Shown: positions 16,273-27,614, numbered from the stretch's first letter. The stretch is DNA of 64,000 nucleotides from Spongiibacter nanhainus (GCF_016132545.1 NZ_CP066167.1:1267001-1331000); one strand, 5' to 3'. Program-made: numbers and translations. The notes: generated from the sequence alone by a model not told the origin.

Positions 16273-16836
16273 ATGGCGGACGATTCCGCAGAGGTGGTGA
16301 AAAACGGCGCCTATTGGGCCAAGTGCATGGTTGCCGTCGCCGAACACCGTGACAAGCAGCGTTTTATGGAGTTATACGACCACTTTTCGCCCCGGGTCAA
16401 CGCGTACTTAAGCGGTCAGGGGGTAGACAGTGCGATGGCGGAAGACCTAGCCCAGGAGGCGCTGTTGGCGTTGTGGAATAAGGCTCACTTGTACAAGCCA
16501 GACAAGGCCGCTGTGAGCACCTGGCTTTTTCGCGTAGCGCGTAATCTATGGATAGATAAACTGCGTAAACAGCGCGGCATAGCTTATGAAGCCGACGACT
16601 CGTTGGCAGAGCTGGAAACCACCGAGATGACCCTAGAGGCCGACGGTGATCGTATCAAGGCGGTGTTGGACCAGTTGCCGGTCAATCAGGCGCAGGTGGT
16701 CTACAAATCGTACTTCGAGGGTAAAAGCCACAGTGAGATAGCGGAGGAGACCGGTATGCCACTGGGCAGTGTTAAATCGAGCCTGCGGTTGGCCATTAGG
16801 GCCTTCCGGCAGCACTTTGGAGTTGACGTTACATGA
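16273..16836 (+). CDS. rpoE: ECF RNA polymerase sigma factor, RpoE/ECF11-like
   Basis: 187-aa extracytoplasmic-function sigma factor. Region 2 (ELYDHFSPRVNAYL to AVSTWLFRVARNLWIDKLRKQR, residues ~28-100) and region 4 (LPVNQAQVVYKSYFEGKSHSEIAEETG, ~130-165) are both complete. The start at 16273 has GAGAGG 7 nt upstream; an in-frame ATG at 16252 is possible. It overlaps by 4 bp a ChrR-type anti-sigma gene, as in the Rhodobacter RpoE-ChrR singlet-oxygen response. The symbol follows that usage, not E. coli RpoE. Confidence 0.88.
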   Translation: MADDSAEVVKNGAYWAKCMVAVAEHRDKQRFMELYDHFSPRVNAYLSGQGVDSAMAEDLAQEALLALWNKAHLYKPDKAAVSTWLFRVARNLWIDKLRKQRGIAYEADDSLAELETTEMTLEADGDRIKAVLDQLPVNQAQVVYKSYFEGKSHSEIAEETGMPLGSVKSSLRLAIRAFRQHFGVDVT

Positions 16837-17501
16837 GCAGTATTCAGCATCACCCCAGTGATGAATCGCTGATGAGTTACGCCGCGGGATCGCTCCCCGC
16901 CGCGCTGGCGCTGGTTACGGGCTGCCACCTGCAATTTTGCAGTGAGTGCCGACAGCGAGTCGCTGAAGCGGAAGCCCTGGGGGGCGCAATGGTGGACGAT
17001 TTAACGCCGATGGCCATGTCTACCGGGCGCCGGGAAGCCATTCTTGAGCAACTGGATATGCCCTCAGTGGAGGCTCCCAAGCCGGCGAGGACAACAGCGT
17101 GGTCATCTCCGCCGCCGTCCACTGGCGTTCCGCGTCTATTGCATCGCTTCCTGGGAGGCAGCGACTTAGAAAGCCTGAATTGGAAAACGGTTGTACCCGG
17201 GCTGCAGCGCGTGCCACTGCCCTGTGATGAGGGTAATGCATTTATGTTGCGCATCGCGGCGGGAAAGAAAATGCCAGTACACAGCCATCAAGGCAACGAG
17301 ATGACGCTGATTCTCCAAGGCGGCTACAGTGATTCTCTTGGCAAGTTTAATGCTGGAGACGTGGCTGATCTCGACGGCTCGACGGAGCATCAACCCATCG
17401 CCGATGCCGACCAAGACTGTATTTGTCTCGCCGCTCTGGATGAACCGCTGCGCTTCAAGGGCTGGATTGCTCGAGCGATGCAACCCTTTGTGCGATTCTG
17501 A
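16833..17501 (+). CDS. chrR: ChrR-family zinc anti-sigma factor with cupin domain
   Basis: 222-aa anti-sigma factor predicted to hold the upstream ECF sigma inactive until singlet oxygen or peroxide stress. The N-terminal zinc anti-sigma domain has His near residue 6 and HLQFCSEC (HxxxCxxC) near 30-37. The C-terminal cupin has HSHQGNEMT (HxHxxxE) near 150 and a further His in STEHQP, the second metal site. Both sites look complete. The ATG overlaps the sigma-factor stop, indicating coupled synthesis. Confidence 0.9.
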   Translation: MSSIQHHPSDESLMSYAAGSLPAALALVTGCHLQFCSECRQRVAEAEALGGAMVDDLTPMAMSTGRREAILEQLDMPSVEAPKPARTTAWSSPPPSTGVPRLLHRFLGGSDLESLNWKTVVPGLQRVPLPCDEGNAFMLRIAAGKKMPVHSHQGNEMTLILQGGYSDSLGKFNAGDVADLDGSTEHQPIADADQDCICLAALDEPLRFKGWIARAMQPFVRF

Positions 17502-17536
17502 ATACAGCGTCTCTCAGACAATCGCAGACAAAAAAA

Positions 17537-17562
17537 GGCGGTGTGAAAACACCGCCTTTTTT
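17537..17562. terminator. bidirectional intrinsic terminator
   Basis: GGCGGTGT (17537-17544), GAAA loop, ACACCGCC (17549-17556), followed by six T and preceded by seven A. It therefore works for chrR on the plus strand and for the convergent TonB receptor gene on the minus strand. Confidence 0.92.
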
Positions 17563-17613
17563 ATTTGTGCCCCGATCGCGAAGAAGCGGGGCGTTTATAG
17601 GTGTGTACTGATC

Positions 17614-20148
17614 TCAATAGTTGAAGATAACGTCAACACCGTAGGTGAGAGGATCGCCCCAAATCACCGCCCGGTCAGCAGCCGGCAGGTTGTCGACGGC
17701 GGTGATGGCATACTCCTTGTCCAGCAAGTTTTTGCCCCAGAAGCCGACATTGAGGCGACCGAAACGGCCTACCGGAATTTCGTTGATGCTAAGCCGGGCA
17801 TTGAGCAGCCCGTAGTCTCTTTGGAAGGTGTTCACCGCGTTAGCGGCACGGGAACCGCCATTGCGCTCCGTCATGTAGTTGTAGCTCACATTGAGGGAGG
17901 TAATGCCCCAGTCCTCGTAGGCCAGGGTCAAGTCGGCGGAGGCGGTGAAGGAGTGCTCGGGTGCCGAGAAGAACACATAGGTGTCGGCAACGTCGTTACC
18001 TTCCCGGTCAGTGGCCTCGGTCACCTCGGTTTCCAGGTAGGCGTAGTTCAACATCAGCATCAGATTTTCCAGCGCCAGGAAGGTGATGTCTGACTCCAGA
18101 CCGTACATCTCTGCCTCACCGGCGTTGTAGACCTTGGTGTCGGCTACGGTGCCGTTGAGGATTTGGTTGAGCTGAATATTGGTATATTGGCTGAAAAAGA
18201 GGTTGGCGTTGATCCGCAGACGGCGGTCCATCAGCTCGCTTTTAATCCCCGCCTCGTAGGAGTCGACGTTCTCTTCGTCAAAGCCATCGGCAAAGCCAAA
18301 GCCGTACACGACACCGTCAGCGGCCGGTTCATTGGTGTCGTCGCCTCTGCCGGGGGTGCCGGGAGGGCTGCCAGTGGCACCGCGCTGTGGATCGCGGGTG
18401 TTGAAGCCGCCGGACTTGTAGGCCTGTACGAATTTACCGTAAACGTTGATATCGTCGGTAATGTCGTACTCGGCAATAAAGCTAAACGATGTGTCGGTAA
18501 AGGACTGGGTGCCGCGGATATTGTCAAAGCTGCGATCACCCGGCAGCAGAAAGCCAATACCGGCCAGTATCGGTGAAAGTGGATCCAGGGTTTCGGTATC
18601 GATAGCCATATTCAGATTGTTGACTTCGATATAGGTCTTGTCCGTTTGGTTTTTAAGGGCGGTTCTGTCGTCGTCGGAGTAACGCGCACCGAAGGTCAGG
18701 TGCAGGCGGTTTTCGAGGATATCTGGCGTCCAGGTAAACTGGCCAAACAGTGCCTTCGCCTTGTTCTCTATGTCGTAGCGCTGGGACAGCATATTCATAA
18801 TGCCGACGTCGCCAGCACCAATCAGAACTCCGCCTAGCAACTCTCCAAGCAGAGGAATGGGGATGACGTCGTTGCTAAGTTTAGAGCTAAATTGGTGGTG
18901 TATGGGCGAGTTATCCTCGGTGGCCTCTTCCTCGAAATAATAGGCCCCCAAGATATAGTCGACGCTGTCGTTAAACAGGGAACCGCTAAATTGAATCTCG
19001 TGGGAATACTGCTCTTGGCTGATCTCGGGGATCACCAACGGCAGGCACTCCTCGCCAGTTTGCGCCATTGCTGCGGGACCGCAGTATTCGTGGGAGTCGA
19101 CCCGGTAATCCTGAGAACCCAAACCGCCGCCGAGGTCGGCATAAGAGGCGTCCACCAGCTCCCGATAGGCCCCGATGTACTTCAACTGACCGGCTTCAAA
19201 GTCCTTAGTGAGAATAAAGGCGTGGCCTTCGATTTCCGTGGAGGATTCCTCGTAGGGCATGGCAGTTGCCATCTTGGAGAAGCGGTTGTTGCTGTATTTG
19301 GATTGACTATTGGCGAATGCCTTGATGGGTTCCGCCTGCCCTTTGTTCTGCACGCCCGGTCGAACGCTTTGATACATGGTGTTGTAGTAATCAAAGTCGG
19401 ACTGGTCGTAGGCGTAGTCCAGAGACATGGTGTCGGAGATATCCCAGCGCAAATCGACCCGGAAGCCCTGGACTTGGCGGTCGCCAAAGTCGCCGCCGGG
19501 GCCGGTGTTTTCGATAAACCCATCCTGCTCGGTGTACAAGTACGCCAGCTTGGCAGCCAGGTTGTCAGTCAGTGGAACATTGGCTGACGTCTTTGATGTG
19601 AACAAATTGCGCGAGCCAACGGTGAACTTTTGCTTGAATTCCAAACCTTCGGTGGTAGGGCGCTTGGTTACCAGGTTGATAGCACCACCGGTGGTATTGC
19701 GGCCGTAGAGCGTACCCTGAGGGCCACGCAGCACCTCGATGCGCTGTAGCTCAGCTACATCCAGGGCGGTACCTGTTGAGCGGGCAATATAGACACCGTC
19801 CACGTAAACGCCGATGGGTGGATCCTGAGTGACCTGCACGTCAGAAATACCAATGCCGCGAATAAAAATCCGCAGGGTGGCGTTGTTTATAGGGAAGGGC
19901 TCAATGGTCAGGCTGGGTACTTTTGAGCCGATATCACCGAGGTTGCTGATGCCGTCGATTTCCAGCCTTTCCTCGCCAAAGGCGGTCAACGAAATGGGGG
20001 TGTCCTGGAGGGATTCAGCCTTTTTCTGAGCGGTAACAATGACCTCTTCTAGGCCGAGATTTTGTTTTCCGGATTGGGCCAGGGCGGCAGGACTAATCGC
20101 CACCGCGAGGGCGCACAGCCCTCCTGTCAGGGTTTTTATTTTGCTCAC
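17614..20148 (-). CDS. TonB-dependent outer-membrane receptor
   Basis: 844-aa outer-membrane transporter. The signal peptide ends near ALAQ (residue ~25). A TonB box-like LEEVIVTAQKK follows, then the plug domain (IRGIGISDV; VYVDGVYIARSTG; IEVLRGPQGTLYGRNTTGGAINLVTK near 137-162) and a 22-stranded barrel ending in an aromatic residue. The GTG at 20148 is used because GGAG lies 6 nt upstream; an upstream in-frame GTG at 20160 has none. The class resembles receptors expanded in marine gammaproteobacteria for organic substrates. No Fur box was recognised, so iron uptake is not implied. Confidence 0.92.
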   Translation of the reverse strand: MSKIKTLTGGLCALAVAISPAALAQSGKQNLGLEEVIVTAQKKAESLQDTPISLTAFGEERLEIDGISNLGDIGSKVPSLTIEPFPINNATLRIFIRGIGISDVQVTQDPPIGVYVDGVYIARSTGTALDVAELQRIEVLRGPQGTLYGRNTTGGAINLVTKRPTTEGLEFKQKFTVGSRNLFTSKTSANVPLTDNLAAKLAYLYTEQDGFIENTGPGGDFGDRQVQGFRVDLRWDISDTMSLDYAYDQSDFDYYNTMYQSVRPGVQNKGQAEPIKAFANSQSKYSNNRFSKMATAMPYEESSTEIEGHAFILTKDFEAGQLKYIGAYRELVDASYADLGGGLGSQDYRVDSHEYCGPAAMAQTGEECLPLVIPEISQEQYSHEIQFSGSLFNDSVDYILGAYYFEEEATEDNSPIHHQFSSKLSNDVIPIPLLGELLGGVLIGAGDVGIMNMLSQRYDIENKAKALFGQFTWTPDILENRLHLTFGARYSDDDRTALKNQTDKTYIEVNNLNMAIDTETLDPLSPILAGIGFLLPGDRSFDNIRGTQSFTDTSFSFIAEYDITDDINVYGKFVQAYKSGGFNTRDPQRGATGSPPGTPGRGDDTNEPAADGVVYGFGFADGFDEENVDSYEAGIKSELMDRRLRINANLFFSQYTNIQLNQILNGTVADTKVYNAGEAEMYGLESDITFLALENLMLMLNYAYLETEVTEATDREGNDVADTYVFFSAPEHSFTASADLTLAYEDWGITSLNVSYNYMTERNGGSRAANAVNTFQRDYGLLNARLSINEIPVGRFGRLNVGFWGKNLLDKEYAITAVDNLPAADRAVIWGDPLTYGVDVIFNY

Positions 20149-20250
20149 GTCTCGCTCCACTGAAAGCTTATTTTTATGGACTAGTCGCTATCAACTACCA
20201 TGAACGAAAGTTAATCAGGCTTAACCTTTAGCGGCTATCAGCCATATGCA

Positions 20251-20997
20251 TTACATCTTCGTCGCCAGGATTGCCGCCAGGCGCTGGTACACCCTCGGGT
20301 TGGCGGTAAAGCCAACGTGGCTGGAGTCAACGCGAATATGCCGCGCGGCGGCGTGATTGAGACCGGCCGCGCTGGGGTGTACTAAACCGTCGCGGTGACT
20401 GAATATCACGTAGATGGGCACCGCTCTCTGGGTTGGGCGATTCTGGCTTAGCCAGCCACTGACGTCCTGCTCGTCATCGCTTGTCTCGCTGCGATAGAAG
20501 GCCTTCATCAGGCGCCAGGCCGCGGTGTTTCTGGGGTCGCCATGGGGGGTGCCCAGGGTGATAACCCGTTGAACTTGCTCGGGAAATTGATTGGCGATTT
20601 CACAGGCGTAGAGCCCGCCCATGCTCCAGCCCACAAGGCTGGGTTTTTCCCCATATTGCGCTTGCACGGTATCCAGCTGCTGGGCAAGGCGTCGTACCTG
20701 ATCATCTCTGAAGCTTAAGGCCTCTTCAATTGAGCGGATCGAGCCACGGGGGAAGTTTCGGCCCAGTCCCCAGCCCAGGCTGTTATAGCCGCGTCGGGAC
20801 AGCCAGCGGCGCATCAAATAGGTGCTGCCGTCGCCGCCGCCAAAGCCGGGGATCACCACCACCGGGTGGCCATCACCGTCCCGCAGGCTATTGAGGCCGC
20901 GCAGCGACCAACCCAGTGAGAGACACTCCAGCGCCGCCCGGGGTACATCGGTCACGGTATCCCGCAGGGAGGGAGTAATAACATTATTATTTTTCAT
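20251..20997 (-). CDS. alpha/beta hydrolase (lipase/esterase-like)
   Basis: 248-aa alpha/beta-hydrolase. The oxyanion loop VVVIPGFGGGDGS is near residues 45-57, the nucleophile elbow GWSMGG near 122-127, a late acid in FSHRDGLV near 200 and a catalytic-His candidate in SSHVGF near 227. No signal peptide is evident. It is on the same strand as the TonB receptor, about 100 bp upstream of it. The substrate is unknown. Confidence 0.8.
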   Translation of the reverse strand: MKNNNVITPSLRDTVTDVPRAALECLSLGWSLRGLNSLRDGDGHPVVVIPGFGGGDGSTYLMRRWLSRRGYNSLGWGLGRNFPRGSIRSIEEALSFRDDQVRRLAQQLDTVQAQYGEKPSLVGWSMGGLYACEIANQFPEQVQRVITLGTPHGDPRNTAAWRLMKAFYRSETSDDEQDVSGWLSQNRPTQRAVPIYVIFSHRDGLVHPSAAGLNHAAARHIRVDSSHVGFTANPRVYQRLAAILATKM

Positions 20998-21083
20998 ACA
21001 TGCATATTAAAGCTGCTAAATGAAAAAACAAGTGCGGCGTGAAGTGATGTGGTGTAAAAAAATGCGGTGATAGGGAGGGCGTG

Positions 21084-21974
21084 TCAATCTGCGACGATGA
21101 TCCGGTTGCGCCCACTGCGCTTGGCTTTGTACAGGGCCTGGTCAGCCCGCTCCATCAGCGAGCGGCGGTCGGGGTCGCGTTTGGGCTCAAACATCGCCAG
21201 ACCAATGCTGACCGTCATGGAAATCTCGCGGCCATCGCTAAGTACGGAGGGTTGGTATTCCACTGCAGAGCGAACCCGCTCGGCGATGCCCCAGGCAGAA
21301 TCGCGATCTGTGGTAGGCAGAACAACGATAAACTCTTCGCCGCCGTAGCGCCCAACTTGATCGTACTCTCTGAGATTTTGGTTCAGTATCGCCACCATGT
21401 GTTGCAGGGCGGTATCACCGATGGCGTGGCCGTAGGTATCATTGATCGCTTTAAAGTGGTCGATATCCACCATCATCACGCACAGAGCGGACCCCTTGCG
21501 GCGGGCTTCGGCTAGGGTGCTATCGAACAATTCATCGATCATGCGCCGGTTCCAGCACTGGGTCAGTGAGTCCCGGGAAGCGAGCTGGTTGAGGGTTTGT
21601 TCCAGCCGCACAATTCGGCTGCCGGCAGCGATCCGGACTTTGAGCACCCGGTGGTCGAAGGGTTTGCTGAGAAAGTCGTCGGCGCCGGCCTCCATGGCCT
21701 CGATAACAGCCTCATTGCCCTCTTTGCCGGTTAGCATAAGGATATAGAAAAACTGACCGTCATCCCGGGCGCGGAGGATTTTGCACAGCTCCGGACCACT
21801 GATTCCGGGCATTGACCAATCCAGGATAAGCAAGTGAGGCGGGTTGTCCTGCTCGAGCATTTCCAGTGCGCGGTTACCGCTTTCGGCGACAACCGGGTTC
21901 AGGCCCCACTCTTCGAGGGCTGCACACAGAGCGAGACGCGTTATGGGGTCGTCATCGACGATTAAAACATCCAT
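21084..21974 (-). CDS. response regulator with GGDEF diguanylate cyclase output
   Basis: 296-aa cytoplasmic protein. The N-terminal receiver (residues 1-120) has VDDD, the phospho-Asp in LILDWSMP, LTGK and SKPF. The C-terminal GGDEF domain (~130-296) has an active GGEEF and an inhibitory I-site REYD exactly five residues before it, so it should make c-di-GMP with product inhibition. The gene begins 3 bp after an Hpt-domain gene, suggesting a dedicated phosphorelay; the cognate kinase is not adjacent. Confidence 0.92.
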   Translation of the reverse strand: MDVLIVDDDPITRLALCAALEEWGLNPVVAESGNRALEMLEQDNPPHLLILDWSMPGISGPELCKILRARDDGQFFYILMLTGKEGNEAVIEAMEAGADDFLSKPFDHRVLKVRIAAGSRIVRLEQTLNQLASRDSLTQCWNRRMIDELFDSTLAEARRKGSALCVMMVDIDHFKAINDTYGHAIGDTALQHMVAILNQNLREYDQVGRYGGEEFIVVLPTTDRDSAWGIAERVRSAVEYQPSVLSDGREISMTVSIGLAMFEPKRDPDRRSLMERADQALYKAKRSGRNRIIVAD

Positions 21975-21977
21975 TTT

Positions 21978-22331
21978 TTACGTGTCTCTCCCCAGCAGAT
22001 CTAATTGTTGCATCAAGCTGTCGAGCCTTTCGCGGGTACTTAACCAGTCGGCCTGCCAGAGCTTTAAGTCTTGCTGGTGAGCGTTGTGCTCCAGGTTGGC
22101 AACTTCCTGGTAGAATTCGCCGGTGGCAAAGTTGCCTAGGGCGCTTTTCAACTTGTGCACTGCCTGAGCCAGTGCATTCCGGTCGCCATCACTATGTGCC
22201 GCGTTGATACCCGCTAACATGCCGGGTAGTTCCCGAGCAAACAGCTCGGACAGTGAGCGAATCATCGAAGCTTTGTTGCGGGTAATATCGCGGATGCGGT
22301 GCTCGTCCAGTAGCTCTGTATTTGCAGCCAT
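21978..22331 (-). CDS. Hpt-domain phosphotransfer protein
   Basis: 117-aa four-helix phosphotransfer protein. The phosphorylatable histidine is in VHKLKSALGNFATG (residues ~58-71), the Hpt consensus. The ATG at 22331 gives a compact Hpt. Directly upstream of the receiver-GGDEF gene, it probably passes phosphate to that receiver. No kinase domain is present. Confidence 0.82.
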   Translation of the reverse strand: MAANTELLDEHRIRDITRNKASMIRSLSELFARELPGMLAGINAAHSDGDRNALAQAVHKLKSALGNFATGEFYQEVANLEHNAHQQDLKLWQADWLSTRERLDSLMQQLDLLGRDT

Positions 22332-22403
22332 AGTCAGTGCCTTTAATTTCGTAAGGTTATGATGCCTAACTTTGCACAAAAATTCATCGGTCGGTAATTA
22401 CTT

Positions 22404-23168
22404 ATGCTGTATGAACTCACGCCGCAATTTATCGTTCTGTTGATTGCTATCGGGGGCATTGCCGGCGTGATCAATACTCTGGCGGGGGGCGGCTCCAACC
22501 TCACGCTGCCGGCCTTGATGGTGCTGGGTTTGCCCGCCGATGTTGCCAATGCGACTAACCGGGTCGGTGTGCTGGTGCAGGCTGTCACCGTGGTGAGGGG
22601 CTTTGATCGCCACCAGCAGCTGCCGAGAGGGGACCTGCGGGCCGTGGTATGGCCCACGGTGGTGGGTTCGGTACTGGGTTCTGCAGCGGCGGCCTTTGCT
22701 CCCACCGTATGGCTGAAGCCGGCTTTGCTGACTGCAATGCTGGGTATGGCGGCTCTGGTGCTGCTGCGACCGGATGTGGTGGCTCCGCCACCGGGCACTA
22801 CGCCGTATCGGGTAGATCAGCGACCCAGTGCCCGCTGGGTTTTGCTGCTGGCCGGGGTCTATGGGGGTTTTGTGCAAGCAGGAGTGGGGTTTATTTTGAT
22901 CGCCGCCCTGGCGGGGGCACTGCGTTATGACCTGGTAAAAACCAATGCCCTGAAAATGCTGTGCACTCTGTTTCTGACCATTGTCTCTATGGCGCTGTTT
23001 ATCTGGCAGGACATGGTCGCCTGGGTACCGGGCTTGGTATTGGCGCTGGGCACAATGATTGGTGGTCGCTTGGGTGTCCGGCTGGCCCTGAAAGCCAGCC
23101 AGCGGGCACTGAAGTGGTTTTTGTTTGTGATGACGCTGTGCGCCAGTGCCGCGGCAATGTGGCTGTAG
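22404..23168 (+). CDS. TauE/SafE-family sulfite/organosulfonate exporter-like protein
   Basis: 254-aa inner-membrane protein with about eight hydrophobic segments. The N-terminal motif GGIAGVINTLAGGGSNLTLPAL (split around residues 16-37) and the second-half YGGFVQAGVGFILIA near 153-167 are the paired TauE/SafE repeats. It is transcribed divergently from the Hpt gene. The substrate is unknown; sulfite, sulfoacetate and taurine-derived anions are typical of the family. Confidence 0.88.
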   Translation: MLYELTPQFIVLLIAIGGIAGVINTLAGGGSNLTLPALMVLGLPADVANATNRVGVLVQAVTVVRGFDRHQQLPRGDLRAVVWPTVVGSVLGSAAAAFAPTVWLKPALLTAMLGMAALVLLRPDVVAPPPGTTPYRVDQRPSARWVLLLAGVYGGFVQAGVGFILIAALAGALRYDLVKTNALKMLCTLFLTIVSMALFIWQDMVAWVPGLVLALGTMIGGRLGVRLALKASQRALKWFLFVMTLCASAAAMWL

Positions 23169-23228
23169 TGGAAAAAGTATAGCTAATCGCCGTGCGATGA
23201 GGCGTGGGAAGAGTCGTAATCGAAGGCG

Positions 23229-23779
23229 TTATTGCAGTGACAATTGTCTGAGCTTTTCCAAGGCTTCTTCCAGTGCGGCGACATTTTGTCGAAGTTGCTG
23301 TTGCTGCTCCAGGGCGGCGCGATGTTGGCTCTCCAGCTTGTTGAGCCTCAGTGTGTTTTCAAGAGCCAAGTCCAAGGCCTGCAGCAGGGCGTCCTGTTGC
23401 TCCGGGGGCTGGAGGGCGAGCTGGTGGAGTTTGTCCACGGCAAGGCTGGCGGACTTGGGGCTGTGCAGCGGTGTGTCTGATCGCAGATACAGCAATGCTT
23501 GGTTGGCCAGCGCTTCCCGCCGCAAGGGCAGGCTGAGGTCGTCACTGGCCAGTAGAGACTGTAGCTGCGCTGCGGCGAAGGGATAACGGCCCTGGTTTGC
23601 CGCCGTAATTGCCTGCTGCAGGCGCAAATAGTAGGCCTTGGCTGGCGCAGGGTTGCCTTTTGCAGCTTCGCCAGCTTCCGTCATCGCCGGAGGCGGCGGC
23701 GCGCTTTGATCGGCTGTGGTGCTACACCCCGCCAGTGCCCATATCAGCGCCAGCGGGGCGATCGCTCTGTGCAGGCCTA

Positions 23780-23783
<4 letters not shown>
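23229..23783 (-). CDS. coiled-coil lipoprotein of unknown function
   Basis: 184-aa precursor with a lipobox LAGC near residues 17-20 and a Pro/Ala-rich linker. A helical TPR-like region (~45-130) and a C-terminal coiled coil rich in Gln/Leu/Glu (~140-182) follow. Its GTG start overlaps the rpoD stop (GTGA), so it is translationally coupled to rpoD, an odd partner. It resembles QseG/YfhG-like lipoproteins only in general build. Confidence 0.65.
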
Positions 23784-25564
<1,781 letters not shown>

Positions 25565-25609
25565 ACTAGCTATGTACTCGTCAGGTGCAGGCCCAAAAAA
25601 TAGCCGCGC

Positions 25610-25615
25610 ATTATA
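25610..25615 (-). promoter_or_regulatory. -10 element of an internal rpoD promoter
   Basis: A perfect TATAAT on the minus strand lies about 46 bp before the rpoD start in the dnaG-rpoD spacer; the -35 is poor. Internal rpoD promoters are known in the E. coli operon, so a promoter here is plausible. Confidence 0.45.
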
Positions 25616-25682
25616 CTTCAATTGCCTACTGTTCGACCAGCTAAGTAGGGGGATGTTCAGCTAAATTGTCGACCAGGGCGTG

Positions 25683-27614
25683 TTAGCGGCGGTGTTTTTC
25701 CGCCAGTAATTGCTGGATATGCAACAGCTGGGCCTTGGTCTCGTCGTCAATTTCAGCGTAGTTGGCGGTGGTGGTTTTGTCGACTTCGGGTTGTACGGTG
25801 TCGCTTACGGGAAGCTCGGGCCGCTCGGATGTGCGGGCTTTCAAGGCAGCGAGTCGCTCCCGGTAGCGCTGCTCGGTATGTTGTGCCTGAAAGAACTGCA
25901 GCGTGTCGCTAAAGGCGGCGGCGGCGCGCTCGTCGTCCAGCCAGGGCCCCAGTAGCTCGATGGTATTGAGAGCTTCGGTGAGCAGGGCGTACTGGGGCTG
26001 GCCGTGCCAGTGCCCCAGCAACATGGCGGTGGTGGAGTCGGGGCGTCGCTCCAATAATTGCAGAATATCCCTCAGTAGGACCTCGCTATCGCTATCTCCC
26101 AGCGCTGACTTCCCCAGAGCCGATAGACCCAGCGGCACCTTTGCGGTGCGTTGAGGTGCAAAAAGCAGCATCGCCAGTGCGAATAGGGCCGGGTCCCGCC
26201 GGGAGGCCGGTAGTTTGGCCATCAGGCCGGCGGTGTCGCGGCGTTTTTCGCTTCTATCGCTGCTACCTGTGTGCCCGGGTGGCGGTGCCTCGTCCTCAGG
26301 AGGGGCGGCCGATTGCATCAACTGTTCCAGTGCCTGGGGCGTGAGTCCGGTACGCTTGGCCAGTGCGTCCAGCATCAGTTGCTTGTAGACCCCCTCCGGC
26401 AGTTGCGCCAACATCGGAGCAGCCAGTTTACTTAGCCGCGCCCGGCCCTCCATGGAATCGGTGTTGAGGCCCTCGCTCAGGCTGGTAAACAGAAAGTCTT
26501 CCAGTGGCATGGCCTGGGCAATGTGCTGTAAAAATCCAGCGGTGCCGATGCGGCGCACCAGGCTGTCGGGGTCCTCCCCCTCGGGGAGAAACAAAAAGCG
26601 GACTTGGCGGCCATCTTCCATGACTGGCAGAGCATTTTCCAGCGCTCGCTGTGCGGCGTTGCGCCCGGCTTGGTCGCCGTCGAAACAGAAGACGATTTCA
26701 CTGGTGTAGCGAAACGCGGTACGCAGGTGGTCGGTATTGCTGGCAGTACCCAGGGTGGCCACCCCTCGGGGGATGCCATTTTGCGCCAGGGCCACCACAT
26801 CCATATAGCCCTCTACCACCAGCAGTTGGTCCAACTGCCGGTTATGTTGGCGGGCCTCGTAGAGACCGTAGAGCTCGCGGCCCTTATGGAAGATATCGGT
26901 CTCTGGCGAATTGAGGTACTTGGGTTTGTCGTCACCCAAGACCCGACCGCCAAAGGCCACTACCCGGCCGCGGTTGTCGCGGATGGGGAACATGATCCGG
27001 TCCCTAAAGCGGTCATAGCTGCGGCCATCTTCCCTGACCACCACCATGCCGGCGTCGATTAGTTGCTGGCGGGCCTGTTCGTCAACGCCGAACTGTTGCA
27101 GCACGTTGTCCCAGCCCGGCGGTGCGAAGCCGATGCCGAAGTCCCGGGCGATCTGGCCGTTTAGGCCACGTTGTTTGAGATAGTCGACAGCGCGCTGGCC
27201 CTGGGGGTGCTGGCGGAGCTGCTGCTGGTAATGGGTTGCCAGCTGCGCCATCAAATCGTAGATGGTTTTGCGCTGCTGTTGTTTGCGCTGTTGTTGCGGT
27301 GTCAGTTCTTCTCGGGGTACCTCCAGGCCAGCGTGGTGGGCCAGGGTGTCCACGGCGGCGGGAAAGTCCTGCCGGTCGTAATCCATGATAAAGCTGAGGG
27401 CGTTACCGCCAGCGCCGCAACCAAAGCAGTAGTAGAACTGCTTATCCGGATTAACGCTGAAAGAGGGGGTCTTCTCGTCGTGGAACGGGCAGCGGGCGGT
27501 GTAGTTGCGGCCGGACTTTTTTAAGGGCACCCGGCGGTCGATGATCTCGACAATGTCGAGCCGCGACAGCAGGTCATCGATAAAACTCTGGGGGATGCGT
27601 CCTTTAGCGGCCAC
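25683..27614 (-). CDS. dnaG: DNA primase
   Basis: 643-aa replication primase. The N-terminal zinc-binding domain has CPFHDEK and FYYCFGCGAGG (residues ~40-67). The catalytic core has the TOPRIM motif VVEGYMDV near 265 with the acidic DGDQAG downstream. The C-terminal DnaB-interacting domain is variable. The GTG at 27614 is chosen because primases begin a few residues before GRIPQSFIDDLL; the frame continues to a TTG at 27680 without a better signal. Confidence 0.97.
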   Translation of the reverse strand: MAAKGRIPQSFIDDLLSRLDIVEIIDRRVPLKKSGRNYTARCPFHDEKTPSFSVNPDKQFYYCFGCGAGGNALSFIMDYDRQDFPAAVDTLAHHAGLEVPREELTPQQQRKQQQRKTIYDLMAQLATHYQQQLRQHPQGQRAVDYLKQRGLNGQIARDFGIGFAPPGWDNVLQQFGVDEQARQQLIDAGMVVVREDGRSYDRFRDRIMFPIRDNRGRVVAFGGRVLGDDKPKYLNSPETDIFHKGRELYGLYEARQHNRQLDQLLVVEGYMDVVALAQNGIPRGVATLGTASNTDHLRTAFRYTSEIVFCFDGDQAGRNAAQRALENALPVMEDGRQVRFLFLPEGEDPDSLVRRIGTAGFLQHIAQAMPLEDFLFTSLSEGLNTDSMEGRARLSKLAAPMLAQLPEGVYKQLMLDALAKRTGLTPQALEQLMQSAAPPEDEAPPPGHTGSSDRSEKRRDTAGLMAKLPASRRDPALFALAMLLFAPQRTAKVPLGLSALGKSALGDSDSEVLLRDILQLLERRPDSTTAMLLGHWHGQPQYALLTEALNTIELLGPWLDDERAAAAFSDTLQFFQAQHTEQRYRERLAALKARTSERPELPVSDTVQPEVDKTTTANYAEIDDETKAQLLHIQQLLAEKHRR

